Under the pieces are notes generated by a model. It made no database searches, was not told the DNA's origin, and worked only from the letters and a program-made list of their open reading frames with translations. Shown in pieces: positions 24,814-29,392 of a stretch of DNA of 29,392 nucleotides. How positions within the stretch are numbered: the first letter of the stretch is position 1; every line of letters starts with the position of its first letter. The stretch covers positions 1-29,392 of the forward strand of contig CAZLIC010000053.1 in assembly GCA_964559535.1 (NCBI GenBank), read 5' to 3'. This DNA is from CAZLIC01 sp964559535. GTDB taxonomy: Bacteria > Pseudomonadota > Alphaproteobacteria > Rhodobacterales > Rhodobacteraceae. The position numbers and the translations under genes are program-made.

Positions 24814-25830
24814 ATGAACCTGCGTCTGACCGCTCTGGCCGCCCTGCTGTGCCAGGCATCCCTTCCGGCCCTTGCCGAAGAGGTGAACGTCTATTCGCAT
24901 CGCCAGCCCGAGCTGATCCAGCCGCTGGTCGATGCGTTTGCCGCCGAGACCGGCATCACCGTGAACGTGGCCTTCGTCGACAAGGGCATGGCCGAAAAGC
25001 TGGTGGCCGAGGGCGACCGTTCGCCGGCCGATCTGGTGCTGACGGTGGACATTGCCCGGCTGCAGCAGATCGTGGACGCAGGCGTGACGCAGGCGGTGCA
25101 GTCCGATGTGCTGGAGGCCAACATTCCGGCAGCGCTGCGCGACGCGGGCGACCACTGGTTCGGCCTGACCGCGCGCGCGCGCGTCGTTTATGCCAGCAAG
25201 GACCGGGTGGCGCCCGGCGAAGTGACGACCTACGAGGACCTTGCCTCGGAGAAGTGGAAGGGCCGCATCTGCACCCGTTCGGGCGTGCATGACTACAACG
25301 TGGCCCTGCTGTCGGCGGTCATTGCCCACCACGGCGAAGAGGCCGCGAAGGCCTGGGCCGAGGGGCTGCGCGCCAACCTGGCCCGCAAGCCCGATGGTGG
25401 CGACCGCGACCAGATCAAGGCCATTGCCGCAGGCGAATGCGATATCTCGCTGGGCAACACCTATTACCTGGCACAGATGCTGCACAACCCCGAGGAAAAG
25501 GCTGCGGCCGACCAGGTGAACATCATCTTCCCCACCTTCGCGACGGGCGGCACGCACCTGAACGTCTCGGGCGTGGCCATGACCAGGGCCGCGCCGAACC
25601 GCGACGCGGCGCTGAAGTTCATGGAGTGGCTTTCGGGCGACACGGCGCAGAAGATCTATGCCGAGACCAACTACGAGTTCCCGGTCAAGCCCGGCGTGGC
25701 GCGGTCGGCGCTGGTGGAAAGCTGGGGCAGTTTCACGCCCGACACGATGGGCCTGACCGAAGTGTCGGCGCACCGGGCCACCGCGCTGCGCATCATGGAA
25801 GAGATCAACTACGACGCCGGTCCGTCGTAA
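24814..25830 (+). CDS. Iron(III)-type ABC transporter substrate-binding protein (FutA/FbpA family)
   Basis: Periplasmic ferric-ion-binding protein, 338 residues. It has a signal peptide (1-21, ending LPALA-EEV), the mature start VNVYSHRQPELIQPL, EKWKGRICTRSG, HDYNVALL, and the tandem tyrosines Y217-Y218 in GNTYYLAQML, which coordinate iron in this family. H29 in YSHR and Y161 are further candidate ligands. ATG 24814 is preferred over GTG 24805 because AAAGG lies 8 bases upstream. Family members normally work with a permease and an ATPase; none follows here (the next gene is convergent). It either relies on a transporter elsewhere or has another role. Confidence 0.88.
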   Translation: MNLRLTALAALLCQASLPALAEEVNVYSHRQPELIQPLVDAFAAETGITVNVAFVDKGMAEKLVAEGDRSPADLVLTVDIARLQQIVDAGVTQAVQSDVLEANIPAALRDAGDHWFGLTARARVVYASKDRVAPGEVTTYEDLASEKWKGRICTRSGVHDYNVALLSAVIAHHGEEAAKAWAEGLRANLARKPDGGDRDQIKAIAAGECDISLGNTYYLAQMLHNPEEKAAADQVNIIFPTFATGGTHLNVSGVAMTRAAPNRDAALKFMEWLSGDTAQKIYAETNYEFPVKPGVARSALVESWGSFTPDTMGLTEVSAHRATALRIMEEINYDAGPS

Positions 25831-25859
25831 GCGTCATCTCTGCAAGGGTCGGCGCTGAC

Positions 25860-25911
25860 GCGCGCCGTCCCGCTGCCCTGCCCGGCGCGGACGGCGCGCT
25901 TCGGCGCCGTC
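25860..25911 (+). terminator. Terminator with two competing stems after the iron-binding-protein gene
   Basis: Stem 25890-25897 / 25904-25911 (GACGGCGC / GCGCCGTC, loop GCTTCG) is followed by TTCTTCC, giving an intrinsic terminator on the plus strand. The left arm also lies within a perfect 11-bp stem with 25860-25870 (GCGCGCCGTCC / GGACGGCGCGC, 25889-25899), so the two stems are mutually exclusive. It sits between convergent stops at 25830 and 25921. Confidence 0.65.
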
Positions 25912-25920
25912 TTCTTCCGA

Positions 25921-26424
25921 TCACTCCCCGGCGTTTCGCCCCGCACCAACCACGAAGGGCGCGTCGAAAACATGGGCCGGCTGCGGCGTGCCATCAGGCA
26001 AGGTCGCGTGCTCGACGAAGGTGGGCAGTCCGGCCGGAATGACCGTATCGGGCCGCGCCGTGCCCAGATAGATGTGCTTGGCGGCATCTTGCCGGATCGG
26101 AAACCAGCCCGGGTTGTCAAAGGTTCCGGCATAGACGCCCAGCGAACCGGGAAACCTTTCAAACGTCAGCCACAGTTTGGTGCCGCAGTCGGCGCAGAAG
26201 TGGATGTGGACGATCTTTCCCGATCCTTGGGACCGGTGGTCATAGACCCTTGGCGAACCGCAGGTGACCGACAGGTCGGACGTCTGGAAGATCGGCTCGA
26301 CCATGTAGGCTGCGCCGGTGGCGCGTTGACAGAACTGGCAGTGGCAAACCGTAACCCGCTGCGGTTCGGCCGCCACCGCGTAGCGGATTGCGCCGCACAG
26401 GCAACCTCCTTCGGCATGGGTCAT
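25921..26424 (-). CDS. GFA/CENP-V family zinc protein
   Basis: 167 residues, a small cytoplasmic zinc-binding fold of the glutathione-dependent formaldehyde-activating (GFA) family. All seven family cysteines are visible: C8 and C10 (GCLCGAIRY), C27, C29 and C32 (CHCQFC), C77 and C80 (CADCG). In Gfa of Paracoccus these hold two zinc ions and bind the S-hydroxymethyl adduct of glutathione, but most paralogues have unknown activity. The start at 26424 is chosen because GGCLCGAIRY begins five residues later, as usual; an open frame extends to 26577 but is not family-like. It is divergent from the nucleoside hydrolase gene, 146 bases away. Confidence 0.88.
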   Translation of the reverse strand: MTHAEGGCLCGAIRYAVAAEPQRVTVCHCQFCQRATGAAYMVEPIFQTSDLSVTCGSPRVYDHRSQGSGKIVHIHFCADCGTKLWLTFERFPGSLGVYAGTFDNPGWFPIRQDAAKHIYLGTARPDTVIPAGLPTFVEHATLPDGTPQPAHVFDAPFVVGAGRNAGE

Positions 26425-26570
26425 CGCGGTCCCCTGGCACGTGTCCGGTGCAAGGCTAACCGGCGCGCCGTTCAAATGAAAGCCGCAATGCGGTCTGCGC
26501 GTCGTCGGGCCGGGATGGACAAGTCCCCGGCTTTGCGGCTTCTCTGATACCCGCAACAAAGGGGGGCAGC

Positions 26571-27509
26571 ATGGCACGACGCATCATCATCGACACCGAT
26601 CCGGGGCAGGACGATGCCGTGGCGATCCTGCTGGCGCTGGCCTCGCCCGAGGTCGAGGTGATAGGTGTGGTGGCGGTGGCGGGCAATGTGCCGCTGCCGC
26701 TGACGCAGAAGAACGCGCGCATTGTCTGCGAACTGGCCGGACGGCCCGACATGGCGGTCTTTGCGGGCTGCGATGCGCCGATCCGGCGCAAGCTGGTGAC
26801 GGCCGAGCATGTGCACGGCAAGACCGGCCTGGATGGCCCGCCGCTGCCCGACCCGACGATGGCCCTGCAGGACGAGCACGGCGTGGATTACATCATCCGC
26901 ACGCTGCGGACCGAGCCTTCGGGCACGGTGACGCTGTGCCCGCTGGGGCCGCTGACCAACATCGCGGTCGCCTTCCAGCGCGCGCCCGACATCGTGGGGC
27001 GGGTACAGGAGGTGGTGCTGATGGGCGGCGCCTACTTCGAGGTGGGCAACATCACGCCCGCCGCCGAATTCAACATCTACGTCGACCCGGAAGCCGCGGA
27101 TATCGTGTTCAAATCCGGAGTGCCGCTGACGGTGATGCCGCTGGATGTGACGCACAAGGCGCTGACCTCGCGCGACTGGGTGGACGCGATCGCTGGCCTC
27201 GGCTCCGAGACCGGCCGCATGGTGGCGGCCTGGACCGATTTCTTCGAACGTTTCGACGTGGCCAAGTACGGCAGCCACGGCGCGCCGCTGCACGACCCCA
27301 CGGTCATTGCCCACCTGGTGCGCCCCGGCCTGTTCACCGGCCGACATGTGAATGTGGAGATCGAAACCGGGTCCGACCTGACGCTGGGCATGACGGTGGC
27401 CGACTGGTGGGGGGTCACCGGTCGGCCGAAGAACGCGATGTTCATGGGCGGGGTGGACCGCGACGGGTTCTTCGGCCTGCTGACCGAACGGCTGGCGCGG
27501 CTGCCCTGA
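26571..27509 (+). CDS. Nucleoside hydrolase (IunH/URH type)
   Basis: 312 residues, cytoplasmic. Cleaves the N-glycosidic bond of ribonucleosides to base and ribose for salvage. The N-terminal calcium-binding signature IIIDTDPGQDDA is complete (D8, D10, D14, D15). Also present are GNVPLPLTQKNA, HGKTGLDG, LCPLGPLTNIA, LMGGAYFEVGNITPAAEFNIYVDPEAA and HDPTVIAHL, whose aspartate (about 242) is the last calcium ligand. Base preference (purine, pyrimidine or non-specific) cannot be read reliably. A strong AAAGGGGGGC ribosome binding site precedes the ATG. It appears monocistronic; no nucleoside transporter is adjacent. Confidence 0.92.
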   Translation: MARRIIIDTDPGQDDAVAILLALASPEVEVIGVVAVAGNVPLPLTQKNARIVCELAGRPDMAVFAGCDAPIRRKLVTAEHVHGKTGLDGPPLPDPTMALQDEHGVDYIIRTLRTEPSGTVTLCPLGPLTNIAVAFQRAPDIVGRVQEVVLMGGAYFEVGNITPAAEFNIYVDPEAADIVFKSGVPLTVMPLDVTHKALTSRDWVDAIAGLGSETGRMVAAWTDFFERFDVAKYGSHGAPLHDPTVIAHLVRPGLFTGRHVNVEIETGSDLTLGMTVADWWGVTGRPKNAMFMGGVDRDGFFGLLTERLARLP

Positions 27510-27741
27510 GGGGCACGCGACGGGGCCCGACGGGGATCCCGTCCTTGGGCTTCCGGCAGGCTTGCGGTCTGGCCCGGAAAGACCCCGCCCTCGGCCTTCG
27601 CGGGCGCCTGCGCGCCCTTGCAGGCCTGCGGATCGGGCCGGGCATCGCCTGTGCGGCCCCTGCCGTCTCACCTTGCCGAAATACCTCCGGGAGGGTCCGG
27701 GAGGGCACGCAGCCCTCCCGGGGCCTGGGCCGCAGGACAAC
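27510..27741. other. Intergenic region after the nucleoside hydrolase, with several palindromes
   Basis: No coding sequence is supported. It holds a small stem GGGCGC/GCGCCC (27602-27617), a 10-base palindrome GCAGGCCTGC (27620-27629) and, further on, a repeat-plus-hairpin element (27686-27721). These probably end the nucleoside hydrolase transcript. The sequence changes character at about 27742, where the IS66 element appears to begin. Confidence 0.5.
27686..27721. repeat. 10-bp direct repeat and hairpin, probable intergenic repeat/terminator
   Basis: TCCGGGAGGG is duplicated in tandem (27686-27695, 27696-27705). The second copy forms a perfect 10-bp stem CCGGGAGGGC / GCCCTCCCGG (27697-27706, 27712-27721) with loop ACGCA. 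The preceding CCGAAATACCT plus GGGAGGG hairpin recalls a common intergenic element of Rhodobacteraceae; that recollection is from memory, not a search. Confidence 0.55.
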
Positions 27742-27853
27742 GTGAGCGCTGTCACTTTAATCGTATGCGCCGTCTCCGACCCATTGATATGGCGGGTTCC
27801 GTCCGTGCGGCGTGGCAGCGAGCCTCTTTCTGCTATTCTGGCAGGAGGTGGCG

Positions 27854-28281
27854 ATGGCGGATGGTGGTGAGGGTTCGTTGGCTGCGTCGAGGTGGTGCGG
27901 CGGACGCGGGGGTATCGGCACTGGCCTGAGGCGGTGAAAGCGCGGATCGTGGCGGAGGGCTTCCGGCCAGGGGTGCGGGTGGTGGATGTTGCGCGGCGGC
28001 ATGAGCTTGCGCCGCTTCAGCTGTCGGACTGGCGGCGCCAGGCGCGGCAGGGGCTTCTGCCGCTGCCTGCGGAAGCCATGGAGGCTGTGGGCACGGCTGC
28101 GGTGCCGGTGTTCGTGCCGGTATCGGTAGATGACGGGGTAGATGCCTCGCCTCATGCCGCGCGTGATGCCGAAGGGGTCGTCGAGATCGAGATCGGCGAC
28201 GGGATTGTTGTCCGCGTGCCGGGTGACGTGTCGGCGGAACGGGTGGTGGCGCTGGTGCGTGTGCTGCGCGGGTCGGCATGA
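27854..28281 (+). pseudogene. tnpA: IS66 TnpA (Orf1), possible frameshift near the N-terminus
   Basis: The main frame (from GTG 27892 or 27895 to 28281, about 129 residues) is a MerR/HTH-like IS66 accessory protein: YRHWPEAVKARIVAEGFRPG, VVDVARRHELAPLQLSDWRRQARQG, and a C-terminal IEIGDGIVVRVPGDVSAERV. That start has no ribosome binding site. A strong AGGAGG lies 5 bases before ATG 27854, which begins MADGGEGSLAASR in a different frame and stops at 27937. Joining the two needs a -1 shift around 27885-27892. Either a base was lost in an IS relic, or the short frame is a leader. It overlaps tnpB in ATGA. Family assignment is good; intactness is doubtful. Confidence 0.65.
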
Positions 28282-28631
28282 TCGTCGCCGGGCAGCGCCC
28301 GCCGATCCTGGTGGCGACCCGGCCGGTGGATTTCCGCTGCGGTCACCAAGCGCTGGCGCTGATCGTGCAGAACACGCTGCGGCTCGATCCGCATTCCGGG
28401 GTGATGGTGATCTTCCGGGCAAAGCGCGGCGACAGGCTGAAGATTCCGGTCTGGGACGGCACCGGTATGGTGCTGGTCTACAAGGTTCTGGAGCAGGGCA
28501 AGTTCGCCTGGCCGAAGGTTCAGGACGGGGTGATACGGCTGTCGCGGGCGCAATGCGAGGCGCTGGTCGAAGGTCTGGACTGGCGCCGGGTGATGGCGCA
28601 GCGGGTGACGGCGCCGACTGCGGCGGGGTGA
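28278..28631 (+). CDS. tnpB: IS66 accessory protein TnpB (Orf2)
   Basis: 117 residues, the length typical of IS66 TnpB (PF05717). The sequence RPVDFRCGHQALALIVQ, GVMVIFRAKRGDRLKIPVWDGTGMVLVYKVLEQGKFAWP and the end VIRLSRAQCEALVEGLDWR are characteristic. It is essential for transposition of IS66 members with an unknown biochemical role. It starts in the ATGA overlap with tnpA and appears intact. Confidence 0.93.
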   Translation: MIVAGQRPPILVATRPVDFRCGHQALALIVQNTLRLDPHSGVMVIFRAKRGDRLKIPVWDGTGMVLVYKVLEQGKFAWPKVQDGVIRLSRAQCEALVEGLDWRRVMAQRVTAPTAAG

Positions 28632-28712
28632 CTCAGGGCGTCGTTTCGGCGTTGTTCTGTTGGGCTCTCCTTCCCAGATCGGGCAGGAAGGGCCAAGTCG
28701 CAGCCCGTCGAT

Positions 28713-29302
28713 CTGAGCCGCTTTCCGGACCTCCCGCCCGAGGTGGTGGCGGGCTTTGCGGCGGTGCAGTTCGAGATGTCGGTCGAACGCGCGGCACGTC
28801 AGCACGAGCAAGCGGTGGTGGCCCAGAAGGTGGCCTTCTTCGCCGAGCTCAAGGAGCTGGTGGCGACACTGGAGGGCCAGATCCAGCAGCATCGCCGCGC
28901 CACGTTCGGGCCGAAGTCCGAGAAGCTGGACCCCGCCCAGCTGGAGCTGGCGCTGGAAGACCTCGAGACCGCCATCGCCGAGACCGAGGCACGCATCGCC
29001 GCGGTCGAGGAGAAGTTCGCGGCCAGCGCGAGCGATCCGGAGACGCAGGCCTCGCGCAAGGCCCGGGCGCTGCCCGAGGGCCTGCCGCATGTGGAGCGGG
29101 TGATCGAGCCAGACAGCATCGCCTGCCCCTGTAGCTGTGGGGACATGGTCCGGATCGGCGGGGACCGCACCGAGCGGCTGGACTACATCCCCGCGCGCTA
29201 TCAGGTGATCGTCACGGTCCGGCCCAGATACGCCTGCCCCAAGGGCCGGGCCGGTGTGGTGCAGGCGAAGGCCCCGGCGCATCTGCTCGAAGGCAGCTGG
29301 CC
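28713..29302 (+). pseudogene. tnpC: IS66 transposase TnpC, truncated and without a clear start
   Basis: The frame shows the N-terminal part of the IS66 DDE transposase: LSRFPDLPPEVVAGFA, a coiled-coil stretch with ELVATLEGQIQQHRRATFGPKSEKLDPAQLE, an acidic EDLETAIAETEARIAAVEEK helix, and the zinc-finger-like region IACPCSCGDMVRIGGDRTERLDYIPARYQV and YACPKGRAGVVQAKAPAHLLEG. It stops matching after GSWP at about 29300, so the whole catalytic DDE domain is lost. No ATG precedes the LSRFPDLP start; CAGCCC occurs where ATGCCC would be expected, and GTG 28743 is the first standard start. The frame runs on as unrelated residues to a stop at 29357. Confidence 0.8.
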
Positions 29303-29392
29303 TACCAGTTCAACGACATTGCCCAGATGTGGGCCGTTGGCCAGTCGCCGTTCATGACGGCGATGCAGCAGGGCACGCAGCTGAACCAGATA
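29297..29392 (+). pseudogene. Fragment resembling a phage tail tape-measure protein
   Basis: From CTG 29297 a frame different from tnpC reads LAYQFNDIAQMWAVGQSPF and continues MTAMQQGTQLNQI to the window edge. The pattern of (Q/N)(F/I)ND(I/L)xxxxxxGQSPFxxxxQQGxQ is familiar from the N-terminal part of prophage tail-length tape-measure proteins. The 5' part is absent, replaced by the IS66 remnant, so the gene is broken at its left. It may continue beyond the window. Assignment rests on one 30-residue stretch and pattern memory. Confidence 0.5.

Larger units (their letters stand above)
27742..29302 (+). mobile_element. IS66-family insertion sequence, 3' truncated
   Basis: The three-gene order tnpA-tnpB-tnpC is diagnostic of IS66. 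The left end is placed at GTGAGCGCTGTCAC (27742), because IS66-type inverted repeats begin GTAAGCG/GTGAGCG; the preceding AGGACAAC would be one copy of an 8-bp target duplication. The right end is missing: tnpC similarity stops at about 29302, only part-way through the transposase. The element is therefore a remnant and could not transpose by itself. The left-end placement is moderate; the truncation is clear. Confidence 0.75.

Noticed and set aside
28142..29134. 330-codon plus-strand frame across the IS66 genes
   Set aside because: Gly/Arg/Ala-rich shadow of tnpB and tnpC in another frame.

Overview
The window is GC-rich chromosomal DNA of an alphaproteobacterium, most likely a member of the Rhodobacteraceae (Rhodobacter/Paracoccus type). 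This rests on base composition, on gene families typical of that group (a DUF4167 protein, a two-TM TIGR02281-type aspartic protease), and on the order lptF-lptG-lptD-surA-pdxA-rsmA and prfA-prmC-DUF4167. No rRNA, tRNA or CRISPR array was recognised.

Layout. 1-1595 (+): the 3' end of a MarC-family membrane protein, a membrane-anchored aspartic protease and a UPF0114 membrane protein. 1600-3544 (-): holC and pepA, divergent from the next block. 3690-11129 (+): a tightly packed envelope and housekeeping operon, lptF-lptG-lptD-surA-pdxA-rsmA, mostly joined by ATGA or TGATG overlaps. 11189-12331 (+): an RTX-type secreted protein with an unusual N-terminal repeat region. 12453-15740 (-): DUF4167 protein, prmC, prfA. 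15778-18652 (-): a DUF1499 protein, an agmatinase-like ureohydrolase and a class III aminotransferase, probably a polyamine or guanidino-compound catabolic unit. 18876-19247 (+): an unrecognised four-helix membrane protein, convergent with an M20 amidohydrolase (19282-20439, -). 20563-21360 (+): mazG.

21425-24724 (+) is the least conventional part. Three genes lie in a row: a membrane-anchored solute-binding-like domain fused to a von Willebrand A domain, an XpaC-family membrane protein, and a second membrane-anchored solute-binding-like protein. No permease or ATPase accompanies them. An iron-type periplasmic binding protein follows, also without transporter partners. The window then has a convergent GFA-family zinc protein (-) and a nucleoside hydrolase (+).

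The right end (from about 27742) is an IS66-family element with tnpA, tnpB and a truncated tnpC. tnpC breaks off at about 29300 and runs into a different reading frame that resembles a phage tail tape-measure protein. The end of the window is therefore a rearranged mobile or prophage boundary, or possibly an assembly junction.

Notable non-coding structure: two abutting perfect hairpins between prfA and prmC that contain the prmC Shine-Dalgarno sequence, a 15-bp-arm palindrome that swallows a stop codon (19242-19273), competing hairpins at the end of the iron-binding-protein gene (25860-25911), and a repeat-plus-hairpin intergenic element just before the IS66 element.
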